Positions 47,901-55,849 of a DNA stretch of 64,000 bases are shown here, piece after piece. The first letter of the stretch is position 1; every line of letters starts with the position of its first letter. This DNA is from Fidelibacterota bacterium. GTDB lineage: Bacteria; Fidelibacterota; Marinisomatia; Marinisomatales; TCS55. The notes under the pieces are model-generated. The model saw only the letters and a list, made by a program, of their open reading frames with translations. It was not told the origin of the DNA and did no database searches. The stretch spans positions 248,001-312,000 of the forward strand of contig SCKN01000002.1 of NCBI GenBank assembly GCA_004124385.1. Direction: 5' to 3'. The translations under genes and the position numbers were made by a program.

Positions 47901-48339
47901 CATAACCTCGAATAGGCATATTTCTTATATCTTCTCCGCGTACAATCCGAACTTCATTGGTAGCATTAATTTCGATAAGGGGCTTTTCAGCAACGACTAT
48001 TATTTCTTTTCCGGCAATTGCTTCAGATGATAGCTCGATTGTATATAAATTTGTTGTAAGATCTTTAGCAACACGCACATTCTCAATCGTGACTTTAGCA
48101 TAGCCAATAAAACTAAACTTTACGCTATATATACCGGGAGGAACATTCAGAATATAAAAATCTCCATTGGAATCTGTAGCGGCTCCCATATTGGTTCCAT
48201 CCAGAATAACATTAACGCCCGGTAATAAATTTCCGTTTGATTTATCTGTTACTGACCCGGCAATTTTTCCTGTCTCACCAGCAAAAAGCATCATTGGGAT
48301 CAATAGAATTGTAAATAGCTTGAGGGTATGTTTTAACAT
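44911..48339 (-). CDS. TonB-dependent receptor with CarboxypepD_reg-like domain (cassette 1)
   Basis: This protein of about 1142 aa is read from the ATG at 48339, preceded by GGAGA seven bases upstream. Residues 1-19 are a signal peptide. A carboxypeptidase-regulatory-like beta sandwich (about 25-110) shows 'ITDKSNGNLLPGVNVILDGT'-type sequence, here 'TDKSNGNLLPGVNVILDGT'. The plug domain contains 'VRGGRSDGVGFYVDGVLVNN' and 'GGFGAEYGSATAGIVSTTTK'. A 22-strand-like barrel fills the rest, ending in 'IPRQIRFGIRVDL'. Asp-rich loops such as 'DADGNGVYDGPDY' suggest calcium or polymer binding. It imports or senses an unknown ligand and lies just upstream of the cargo gene. Confidence 0.88.
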   Translation of the reverse strand: MLKHTLKLFTILLIPMMLFAGETGKIAGSVTDKSNGNLLPGVNVILDGTNMGAATDSNGDFYILNVPPGIYSVKFSFIGYAKVTIENVRVAKDLTTNLYTIELSSEAIAGKEIIVVAEKPLIEINATNEVRIVRGEDIRNMPIRGYENVAAIQTGVVVDASGNMHVRGGRSDGVGFYVDGVLVNNSYTLSRSGSVPNLSLEEVSYQAGGFGAEYGSATAGIVSTTTKTGGSRLEASAETITDALISAGATGPDEPQPFAYSYGYNLISASLGGPVTNMLRLYGAVEMSSMDDAYPTTGQFPKYTGKINPANGLPDNGELFVDSNGNTIYDEGEDFTDADGNGVYDGPDYLAIDANDLQLWDGPKPNNGVDRMSYIGNVLLDLQPVTGLKWKLRMGINGYSSDRTHYSHSRAMFDYYNTASTDQKVGSSGGLRLRFNQSHNRYNSFHTRLSGAVPGVDKMFFNLQYSNSTESYELHDPVFKKGFGKYVYEDGTVSNETIPYIQFGKKEDYASPVWVYEDSNGVRSTTSYWLDNEDLSFVQVNYDTTWINPLYTSVGIAPSPHVEIVQYSLAGSASTSYEKRNTSRQMINGSLVWQYGHHELKFGGEYADNTVRYYRMGRASSLSRYFNNNPAYSPTQDIYRWDAAFNDSAGALIRDYAGDGIADYLQDQTDIWDGDGDYADYFDTYKTSAYVSAYAENIGYNVTGEKEVNKGTDKARKPIIGALYIQDKFEIKDLILNLGLRYDYINPATEVFNPLTGGNTNIVIASDGTIAGMVYQDEDGKYTSPDPTEYDSNGLSHQVLANPTKQISPRIGLAFPVTDKTVFHAQYGWYLQQPEFNRLYLSYARFTSNLQQGNFTISANPELKPVRSVQYEIGVKQYLTNDVTLDATLFYKQESDYIQIRNIAAVPTGYALYVNGDYGTSKGLSLSFKTRRLGNVQVDANYTLSWAGGTGSNSSGLYRIAWQGGNNPSFISPLDYDQRHTGNISVDYRTGARTQIPFMNNLGANMLFRFGSGMPYTPTKPYTAIFGAISSHPIGGLNSANMPWTYNMDLKLDKTFRVAGVDVGAFIWITNVLNTQNIVDVYSASGMPNNDSWLTEPSGENWLNNVAIGGAGSGEQLYNGKLANPYNFSIPRQIRFGIRVDL

Positions 48340-48511
48340 AACCATTCTCCGATTAATTAATTATTTTATTTAATGTCTGGCCGATAAGGACATAAAAGAA
48401 CTCCGCATGTCATAATAACGACCGTGATATTAACTGCTCCTAACTCTACTGACAAGCATAAACAAGAGTTTATACTGTCTTGAGTTAAGTCTGTCTTCAG
48501 CAGAATTTAGG

Positions 48512-50557
48512 TTAATCTGCGAAAGTTTCAAGGATTTTTATTGCATCGGGATTATTTGGATCGAGTTCAAGTATTTTTAATAAAGCAGCTCGCGCCTGGT
48601 CGATGTTGCCACTGTGCTGAAATATAGTAGAAAGGGTGCCGTAAGACGGAATAAATCCAGAATCAATCTCCAACGCTAGGAGTGCGAATTTCTTTGCACT
48701 GTCCCACTTCTTCTCTACGATTGAAACATTGCTCATGTTATGCAGAGCAAAAATATTATCTGGTTCTATTGCTAAACAGGACAAAAAATTAACTTTGGCT
48801 TTACCGGTGTTATTTTGTTTATATAACAAAATTTCTCCTCTATTATTATACGCATTTGCATAATCCGGATCCAAGATAATGGCCTGTGTATATGCAGCAA
48901 AAGCGGCAGAAGCAGAATCTGATAGTATTAGTGTTTGACCAAGATTATTCCAAACAACGGGTATATATGAATAAAAATTTATTGACTTGCGAAAGAAATA
49001 GTTTGCCTGTTCTAGCTTGTCTGATTCCAAATTTAAGATACCCAGCTGTGCATTAGCCAAAACATGGGTTGAATCATATTTTATTGTTTGTTGATACGCT
49101 GATTCTGCTTTTCTCAAATTCCCCAGTAAATGATACGCTCGCGCCAAATGATACCAACCGGAAATATGGTGAACCTTATTGATTAAATTGTTTTCTAATA
49201 ACGAAATTGCCAATTGCAGGTAATCTTTGTGTTCGTGGCGAGATTCATAATATCGTATGTACGCTATTCCTTTTTGTACGTTGGCATCACGATCTGTTTC
49301 AAGAAAGTAATTCGTCAGTTCTTTCGGTTTTTTATAACTGTAGCTTTTGTCCGGTTTTTTGACAATTGTCGATGATTGGCTGATTTGAATTTTATGATCA
49401 GTAAAATTTACATGGGGAATGTCCGCTGTATTACCTTGGGGCATATGACACTGAATACAATCTGCTCCTGGACGATGGTTTGCGACGCTATTGGTCAACG
49501 AAAGGACGTTTAACTCATGGCAGGAAACACAATGCTTATTAAATGAGTGTTGGCTATGGTCTTGGACCGGCACATGTGGGTTATGACAAGTAATACACGT
49601 TAAGGAAGCACTTTCTTTAAAACAGGCGCTTTTGGCTAAACGTTCTGCGTGACTGGCAATACGAAATTCATTGGGATCTGATGAAGAATCCATAAATATA
49701 CTTTTTACATGACTTAAGAGCATTCCCGGGCGAAAATCGCTACTTTGTTTGCCTTGTTTAAATACGCTGATTTCTCCCTGTAAATGACATTGTTGGCAAA
49801 CATCCAATTGTTCTTGAAAGGGGAGGTGCTTGGGATTTACAATTGTATAATCTATTTTCCCCTTTTGGTCATTCATCTTCTCTATTCGGGATTGAACATG
49901 CAACTGACCAGGCCCATGACACCGTTCGCACCCAATTCCATGAGGTAAAGGAGTATTATATTTGTTTTGCGCTAAAGGCTCATAGTCTGTAAAACTATTG
50001 TGGCAGTGCATGCATTTTTCAACAATTGGTCGGGAAAAACGCATATTATTAGAATAATATCCTGGGCTCAAATCCCATTTTTTCTGATCAGAATACCACG
50101 TTAAAGGTAATTCTGTGATAAATCCATTTTGAATAGATAGATACGTACGGTTGTGATTTCCGGAACCGATGATATAATCCACCATCTTACTGCGTTCATA
50201 AATTTTGTCTCCGTTTTGATTTAAACGATATTCTATTTGTACCATTTTATCATTCACGAGTGATGCAGTATAATAAAAATTATTTTTGGCATCATATACA
50301 GGTTCATTATTTTGAAAATCTTCAATGATTTCAGCGCTCTCTGATGGGTAAAAAGAACGCCCCATGCCTGTTTTAATAAAACTATTATATATATCAGGGT
50401 GGCAAGCAGCACATTCTACATCACCTATATATTGCACGGTTGACTTTAAGTTTTTGAATTCAGGGGAAACGGATTCTTTTGATTGTAAAATCTGCATTCC
50501 AAAGATGATAATTAGAATAACGATCAAGTTTATTAAAATATGTTTCACCCGGAACAT
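48512..50557 (-). CDS. seven-haem cytochrome c with C-terminal TPR domain
   Basis: This 681-aa protein has an N-terminal hydrophobic anchor/signal (about 6-22) and seven CxxCH haem-binding motifs beginning at residues 49, 182, 210, 254, 321, 343 and 367 (CAACH, CMHCH, CERCH, CQQCH, CITCH, CVSCH, CIQCH). From about 440 to the end, tetratricopeptide repeats appear ('GWYHLARAYHLLGNLRKAES', 'AYNNRGEILLYK'). Similar cytochrome-TPR proteins occur in bacteria that transfer electrons through the envelope, but the donor and acceptor are not known. No partner oxidoreductase is adjacent. It lies between the two TonB cassettes. Confidence 0.88.
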   Translation of the reverse strand: MFRVKHILINLIVILIIIFGMQILQSKESVSPEFKNLKSTVQYIGDVECAACHPDIYNSFIKTGMGRSFYPSESAEIIEDFQNNEPVYDAKNNFYYTASLVNDKMVQIEYRLNQNGDKIYERSKMVDYIIGSGNHNRTYLSIQNGFITELPLTWYSDQKKWDLSPGYYSNNMRFSRPIVEKCMHCHNSFTDYEPLAQNKYNTPLPHGIGCERCHGPGQLHVQSRIEKMNDQKGKIDYTIVNPKHLPFQEQLDVCQQCHLQGEISVFKQGKQSSDFRPGMLLSHVKSIFMDSSSDPNEFRIASHAERLAKSACFKESASLTCITCHNPHVPVQDHSQHSFNKHCVSCHELNVLSLTNSVANHRPGADCIQCHMPQGNTADIPHVNFTDHKIQISQSSTIVKKPDKSYSYKKPKELTNYFLETDRDANVQKGIAYIRYYESRHEHKDYLQLAISLLENNLINKVHHISGWYHLARAYHLLGNLRKAESAYQQTIKYDSTHVLANAQLGILNLESDKLEQANYFFRKSINFYSYIPVVWNNLGQTLILSDSASAAFAAYTQAIILDPDYANAYNNRGEILLYKQNNTGKAKVNFLSCLAIEPDNIFALHNMSNVSIVEKKWDSAKKFALLALEIDSGFIPSYGTLSTIFQHSGNIDQARAALLKILELDPNNPDAIKILETFAD

Positions 50558-50639
50558 GGCATAAGATAAAAGGGCTGCTTATCTTTAATTTGATTTTTTT
50601 TCCTGATCATAATCAGGAAGTTAATATATTATTTTTTCC

Positions 50640-50894
50640 CTACCAATCATCGCCGTTTTTCCACACAACTGTGTTTAATATAGATACATTTCCAAAATTA
50701 ACAATAGCTCCGCTATAAGTTGAGCTAAATGTTCTATTTCTGAAAAATACACAATTCATAATATCCGCTCTGCTTGTATTGCCAACTATAAATCCACCGC
50801 TAGAAAGAGCGTAACCACCAATAATCGTAAGACCTTCCAATGTGTCTCGATTCATTTTTACCACAGAACCCAGCCCAACATCTGCTCCAAACAA
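50640..50894 (-). pseudogene. remnant copy of the beta-helix lipoprotein gene at 59454
   Basis: This 84-codon frame is a shortened copy of the gene at 59454-60923. Two blocks are almost identical to it at DNA level: 50651-50800 to 59702-59852, and 50801-50914 to about 60288-60402. The intervening parts are missing. Joins fall at short shared sequences (CGCC and CCACCGC), suggesting deletion through microhomology. The downstream end (50616-50654) also matches 59430-59468. It lacks a signal peptide and most of the helix, so I treat it as non-functional. Confidence 0.82.
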
Positions 50895-50911
50895 AGTTAT
50901 TTCCGGAATCG

Positions 50912-51234
50912 TTATCGACCGTTGCTGTTCATTACGTAAAGCTCGGCATTACCATTCCGGTAAGAGACAAAAGCAATTTGCTCTCCGGTTGGAGACCATT
51001 GAGGATTAGAATCCATTGCGGAATCATCTGTGAGCCCGATGGTATTGTTACCGTCAGAATCCACGATATAGATTTCCCGATTCCCGTCTCGATCAGAATG
51101 AAAGACAATCGGTGTTATGTATGAGGTGTCACTTTGATTAGAATGTTTGGTACAGGTGGAAATATTATAATTAATAAAAATATGCCAATAATAATTAAGA
51201 CTGTAAAATGTACCTGTTTTTGGTTAATGCTCAC
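50912..51234 (-). pseudogene. remnant of a TolB/PD40 beta-propeller lipoprotein
   Basis: On the minus strand a GTG at 51234 starts a basic, hydrophobic export-type segment ('QVHFTVLIIIGIFLLIII'). A different frame then continues with 'STCTKHSNQSDTSYITPIVF' and a clear PD40/WD40-like repeat 'HSDRDGNREIYIVDSDGNN', 'SNPQWSPTGEQIAFVSYRNG', 'AELYVMNSNGR', stopped by TAA at 50912. The lipoprotein signal and the propeller are therefore out of frame and the propeller is cut after about two blades. It merges directly into the beta-helix remnant. Too damaged to be functional. Confidence 0.75.
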
Positions 51235-51238
51235 AATA

Positions 51239-51277
51239 GGAAATGGAAAAAGCCCCAAGAGGGCTTTTTCCATTTCC
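51239..51277 (-). terminator. strong hairpin terminator after cassette 2
   Basis: A perfect 17-base inverted repeat (GGAAATGGAAAAAGCCC paired with GGGCTTTTTCCATTTCC) around a five-base loop follows the PorV-like gene. A run of T is inside the 3' arm rather than after it, but the stem is very stable and placed exactly at the end of the minus-strand unit 58795-51296. Confidence 0.78.
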
Positions 51278-51295
51278 TTCTGATTTTAAAATAAT

Positions 51296-52357
51296 TTAGA
51301 AGGCTATCTTAATCGAATAGACCAGGTTATTATCAAAATAATCTACAACTGATCTTTGGGCTACTTCTAAAGAGACAATCATATTTCCGATGGGATAATT
51401 AATTCCTGCTCCAAAAGTAGTGCCAAAATTAGAGCCACCATATTCATCCCAATCACCTTGTTTAATATCGTCCGGTTTTTCATCATCAATGCTTTCAATT
51501 GCTATCGCTCCGCCAATCCATAAAGATGATGTTCCCATGGTAGTATTATATTCACCCCCTAAACGCAGCTGATTATTTGAAAAGCTGTTATTGTTAAAGG
51601 ATGCCATGAGGGAAAGGTTGGGTATGACTTCATAATTTATTGACATATTTAATTCAGCAGGTATTTCAAACCCTTCCGATACAATCTGAAAGCTTTCATT
51701 CTTTGTGCCATCTTCTGATTCATCAGGTGAAAGTTTCTGTTCCAGATCTGATCCTGCATACTGCATTTTGGAACCCAGATTGCTCAGCATGACTCCGATT
51801 TTGACAGGAAGATTAGCGAAACTGTACTGAACACCCATATCTACACCAATACCACTCGCTGTTGTTCGCATAATACGTTCTTGGACATATTTTAAATTCA
51901 CCCCAACACGCATACGGTCAGCCAATGCTTTTGACCATGTAGCGGAGACAGTCATGAAGTCAGGTGAGAATGTTTCACCTGTTCCTTCCGTATTCTCCGC
52001 TGATGTTCTGACAATTTCACCAAAATCAAATGATTTCACGCTAAAGCCAAATACGCCGGATTTACCGGCATTGGCGACAAGTGCAACATAGTTTACCTCT
52101 ATATCCGCGATATAGGACATATTTGTAAACACAGCTTCAAATGATTTATCGAAGTTGGATGCTCCCGCCGGGTTAAAGAATAGTGCATCCACACCACTGA
52201 CAGTTGCAAGATTTGCTCCATTCAAAGCAATGCCATGTGCCCCCACAGGTACAGACAACTGAGTTGCACCGGCAGTGCCCCTTGACTTAATTGTCCCAGC
52301 AAAGGTTGTAGCAAGTAATGCACCCGCAATGATTAGACTTGTGTATTTTGTTTTCAT
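51296..52357 (-). CDS. PorV/PorQ-like outer-membrane protein (cassette 2)
   Basis: This 353-aa paralogue of the gene at 40588 has a signal peptide ('SLIIAGALLATTFAG'), the opening 'GTAGATQLSVPVGAHGIAL' and the PorV-type 'FFNPAGASNF'. A run of amphipathic strands ends in 'VYSIKIAF'. The segments 'FGFSVKSFDFGEIVRTSAEN' and 'MRVGVNLKYVQERIMRTTAS' align with 'FGISIKSVDFGDIPITTTDE' and 'IFFGADMKMISEKIMRVSAF' of the other copy. It is the last gene of cassette 2, 21 bases after the cargo gene. Confidence 0.82.
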   Translation of the reverse strand: MKTKYTSLIIAGALLATTFAGTIKSRGTAGATQLSVPVGAHGIALNGANLATVSGVDALFFNPAGASNFDKSFEAVFTNMSYIADIEVNYVALVANAGKSGVFGFSVKSFDFGEIVRTSAENTEGTGETFSPDFMTVSATWSKALADRMRVGVNLKYVQERIMRTTASGIGVDMGVQYSFANLPVKIGVMLSNLGSKMQYAGSDLEQKLSPDESEDGTKNESFQIVSEGFEIPAELNMSINYEVIPNLSLMASFNNNSFSNNQLRLGGEYNTTMGTSSLWIGGAIAIESIDDEKPDDIKQGDWDEYGGSNFGTTFGAGINYPIGNMIVSLEVAQRSVVDYFDNNLVYSIKIAF

Positions 52358-52378
52358 TATTAATCTCTCCTTTTGCTG

Positions 52379-55300
52379 TTAATAGACATCTATGCGTTCT
52401 TCGGGCTGAACAACAGCTATCTTAAGTAATTTATCTCCCGAAGCAGTTTCAATATGGGCAATATACATTCCGCTAGCAACGGGAATATTGAAGTTATTGG
52501 TTAAATTCCAAACTTCATATTGCGTTCCATCATTGTGAACCATTTTTCTAACCAATTCACCGGCAAGATTGAACACGCGAATTGTCGCTGTCCCGTCTTC
52601 TGGAAGATGTGTAAACGTGACTTGTCTTTCAACAGGTGTTCTCTCTTCCGGGTTGTATGCAAAGTATGGATTTGGCCAGACATTGATTTCTTTTGGATCA
52701 TATGCCACTGTGGCGGTCTTAGCGTTATCTGTATCAATTGTGAAGACATCGCTCAAGGCGTTGGGCTTGGTGGTCACCATCCGGAATATAGTTCCTTCTT
52801 CAGGTATCTCCGCATCGACTACAAATGGATCAGCCTCCACATCGCCACCGTTCCAGTTTGCGAATGTCATGTTCAGCAAAACGACTCTAGTGATCTGACC
52901 AACAGCTGAAAGTGGTAATCCAGGGCCTGTTGCCCATATATAAACACCGCTGGCCATGGGATCAGCGGTAAGGGCAGCTACCATAGCTTCATATCCAGCA
53001 GTACCGGGCGCCCTATCCGCATGCTCCAATACATAAAATCCTTCCATGTACGGATCATTGGTTCCGCCGGAAATTGGGCTGTCATCCTGATACATGTTCC
53101 ATTCGCCATCTTCATTAGAGTCATTGAATATTCCCATCAGCTGAAAATCGTCATCCGGATCATTAACATCACCAATATTCCAGATTTCGAGCGGTGTATC
53201 AACAACCAGATCTGTACCCCTATTAAGCATCTTACTCCCGGTTGCGGTAAAGCGGAACTCATAATCGTCAGGAATTAAATACTGCATACCGCCATCCGGA
53301 TTTCCATATCCTCCGGCATAACGGGTCACGTAAGGGTAGAAATCCTCGTAGTTTTTGTTGGATCCGTTGCTGGTAGTAATAAACCACGTCGAGCCATTAG
53401 TCTGCTGGTTTTCCATATTATCTCGGCCCATACCGGGATAACCATTATAATCGGCTGAAGCGCCGGCATAACCATCGATAGCGCCATCGGCATTATGGGT
53501 AGCGTAGAAGTCCTTGAATTCATTTGGCGGACCACTTACTATTATCTGCAATCCCTCAACGATCGGATTTGCACCGACTCCAACATCGTCTCCGCTCTCC
53601 ATATCTACGCCGCCTTGTATGGGATTACCCGAAACCAGCAGTGTACTGGTGGTGGTGTTGGTCAGGTCCCAGACAAGGGTTGTAGTGTCAGCATTAAAAC
53701 GAAACGAAATTTGATATTCATCACCTGTAATCAATAACGGATCAATGATCACTGCAACAGCTGATCCGTCTGAAGCGCCGACGCTATGCGTGGCGGCGAT
53801 AGACGATGTACCATAACTGGTCACGGGTTCATCTCGCGTGGTTGCGATTTGCGGACGGATAGTTATTATGTTCATCGAACTTTCCAATGTTCTCGGAATT
53901 CCATAGGGATTATATCCATAAGTAGTCACAGCAAAGTAATATGCTCGATTGGTCTTCAGCGGAATTCCACCATTTAAACCATCTGTATCAATTTCAATAC
54001 TCCGTTTGATACCGCTGTCAGAACCAAACTGTACACGGCGATTGATTATTTCACCAAGGGTTGCATCAAATACATCATCGAATATTTCCGTAATTCCATC
54101 AATCAAATCATACGTGGCAACTCGTTTTGCGGCTCCTTGCCCGGATGCGGTTTCTAATTGATAAACATTGTATCCCTGAAAAGTAAATGTAGTATTCTCA
54201 CCTTCGAAAGTGGTGTCAATGTTATCTACTATTTGAATAAATGTATAAGTCGTATCCATCGTAATCGTTGTATCGATTCCAACGATCACTGTATCCGATG
54301 TCACCCCAAATATAATGTCCGTAACCCAGGTTGTATCAAAAGAGACCGGGACGGGGAGTTTATCAATCACATCTAATGCCTCGTAGCTTTCTACTGCATT
54401 CACACCGTCGTCCCAAGTGAGCAAAATAGCATCATTAGATGTACTTACTGCAACATCCGGAGAAATTGGAGAGGCAGGTAACGCAAACTGAATATCGTAT
54501 GCGAGCTGCGCCAATTGATCGACCTCTTTCAATGCTGTAATTGAGGAAAGGGCACTATTACCGCGAGCAATTATCATACCAAAAACGACTTCCTGAGAGT
54601 CCTCAGCTGCAAGTGTAAATGGACCAACGTTCATTAAAAACCGTCGATCGCCTGAAGCATGATCATCTGAATCAACCCAAACGCCATCACCGGCGCCCGT
54701 ATTAAGGTTTGGATCGTCCGGGTGAACAAACTTACCTGCTTCACCTGTTTCAGAGTTAATAAATGGTGAACCATCCCTGAGGTAGCCAGACATATAGTTG
54801 TATGCTTCTTCCGCAGTATTCGGATCAGCATAAACCGGATCGCCATTAATATATTTTGTAAAAGAACTCATTTCGAGGTTTTTATAACCCGGGATAAGCC
54901 TGCCATAGGCAAAAGCTGTATCACCGGCAGATTCCACAATGGGTCCCTGGAAAAAGTCATAACCTATAGCCGGCGGATCTCCACCATAATCAGAATCAGC
55001 GCCATCGTTATAACAAAAACCTAAACTGAGGGTTGTATCGCATCCGACAAAGTCATCCCCTGCATCACCAAGATCGGGGTCTGCCCATAGACCAATAATG
55101 GTCGAATCAACATCCACACCGCTTTTATTGATGATCAACGCTTTAACGAACATCATATCACCAAAAGCGTCCGGTCTATCATATCCCCAAATGGTCATTT
55201 GCAATTCAACGCCCAAAGGCAACGTGTTAAAAATGGAGTGTTGTGCTTGATAGCCATCATTCATCACCCACCAAATCACCTGGTCGCCGATAAATTCCGG

Positions 55301-55825
55301 GTGGTCAAGCCCTGCCGGCAATGGAGTATAAACCCCATCTCCGTCTTCATCTACCCAAGGCGCTCCCAAATCGACTGGCCAGTTCTGGAAATCATCACTT
55401 GCCAGAGGATCTGCTAAATCAGATTTATTTACTATATATAGCTTGTGTTCGGAGGCTCCTTGATCACTCCCCCAAGGTCCGGCCACAAATTCAGGCCCAT
55501 ATTCTGCAACAGCGGTTCGGATTTGACCGTCGACCTTACCTGCAATCCAGAGTCCTGAAGCAAAGTTAATGTAGAGATGGGAACCCTTAGGCCATTCCAT
55601 TCCCGAATGACCTGTAATCCGATGGGATACAAGCATACCATTGTTTTCCAAGTCATCGCGTATTCGATTACCATCAAACTGTCCGGCATCTGCTTTGTAT
55701 AATGGGCCCGGCAAATTTAATCTGCCGCCTCTCTTTTCTCCTATTAACCCTGTGGTCATAATGGAGAAAAGAAAAGAAAAGAATAATATGCTTCTAATCT
55801 GTTTAATAAATAGATTTTTTTTCAT
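52379..55825 (-). CDS. large T9SS type-A secreted protein (cassette 2)
   Basis: This 1148-aa paralogue of the cargo gene in cassette 1 has a signal peptide (about 1-29), 'SGMEWPKGSHLYINFASGLW', calcium-like loops ('WVDEDGDGVYTPLP', 'FNDSNEDGEWNMYQDD') and fibronectin-like regions. A T9SS type-A C-terminal domain has 'VWPNPYFAYNPEERTPVERQ', 'TIRVFNLAGELVRKM' and 'IPVASGMYIAHIETASGD', ending 'QPEERIDVY'. The final motif QPEER(L/I)xVY is shared with cassette 1. It is probably secreted through the T9SS and works with the adjacent TonB receptor; ligand unknown. Confidence 0.83.
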   Translation of the reverse strand: MKKNLFIKQIRSILFFSFLFSIMTTGLIGEKRGGRLNLPGPLYKADAGQFDGNRIRDDLENNGMLVSHRITGHSGMEWPKGSHLYINFASGLWIAGKVDGQIRTAVAEYGPEFVAGPWGSDQGASEHKLYIVNKSDLADPLASDDFQNWPVDLGAPWVDEDGDGVYTPLPAGLDHPEFIGDQVIWWVMNDGYQAQHSIFNTLPLGVELQMTIWGYDRPDAFGDMMFVKALIINKSGVDVDSTIIGLWADPDLGDAGDDFVGCDTTLSLGFCYNDGADSDYGGDPPAIGYDFFQGPIVESAGDTAFAYGRLIPGYKNLEMSSFTKYINGDPVYADPNTAEEAYNYMSGYLRDGSPFINSETGEAGKFVHPDDPNLNTGAGDGVWVDSDDHASGDRRFLMNVGPFTLAAEDSQEVVFGMIIARGNSALSSITALKEVDQLAQLAYDIQFALPASPISPDVAVSTSNDAILLTWDDGVNAVESYEALDVIDKLPVPVSFDTTWVTDIIFGVTSDTVIVGIDTTITMDTTYTFIQIVDNIDTTFEGENTTFTFQGYNVYQLETASGQGAAKRVATYDLIDGITEIFDDVFDATLGEIINRRVQFGSDSGIKRSIEIDTDGLNGGIPLKTNRAYYFAVTTYGYNPYGIPRTLESSMNIITIRPQIATTRDEPVTSYGTSSIAATHSVGASDGSAVAVIIDPLLITGDEYQISFRFNADTTTLVWDLTNTTTSTLLVSGNPIQGGVDMESGDDVGVGANPIVEGLQIIVSGPPNEFKDFYATHNADGAIDGYAGASADYNGYPGMGRDNMENQQTNGSTWFITTSNGSNKNYEDFYPYVTRYAGGYGNPDGGMQYLIPDDYEFRFTATGSKMLNRGTDLVVDTPLEIWNIGDVNDPDDDFQLMGIFNDSNEDGEWNMYQDDSPISGGTNDPYMEGFYVLEHADRAPGTAGYEAMVAALTADPMASGVYIWATGPGLPLSAVGQITRVVLLNMTFANWNGGDVEADPFVVDAEIPEEGTIFRMVTTKPNALSDVFTIDTDNAKTATVAYDPKEINVWPNPYFAYNPEERTPVERQVTFTHLPEDGTATIRVFNLAGELVRKMVHNDGTQYEVWNLTNNFNIPVASGMYIAHIETASGDKLLKIAVVQPEERIDVY

Positions 55826-55849
55826 TTTTGTTACCTCTGTTTATTGAAA

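Noticed and set aside
48340-48511. small RNA or gene between the cytochrome and TonB receptor genes
   Set aside because: The 170 bases contain partial repeats of CTCAAGACAGT/ACTCTTG type but no clear gene, stem or promoter.
50600-50617. hairpin CCTGAT/ATCAGG as a terminator
   Set aside because: Only six pairs, next to the duplicated segment; probably incidental.
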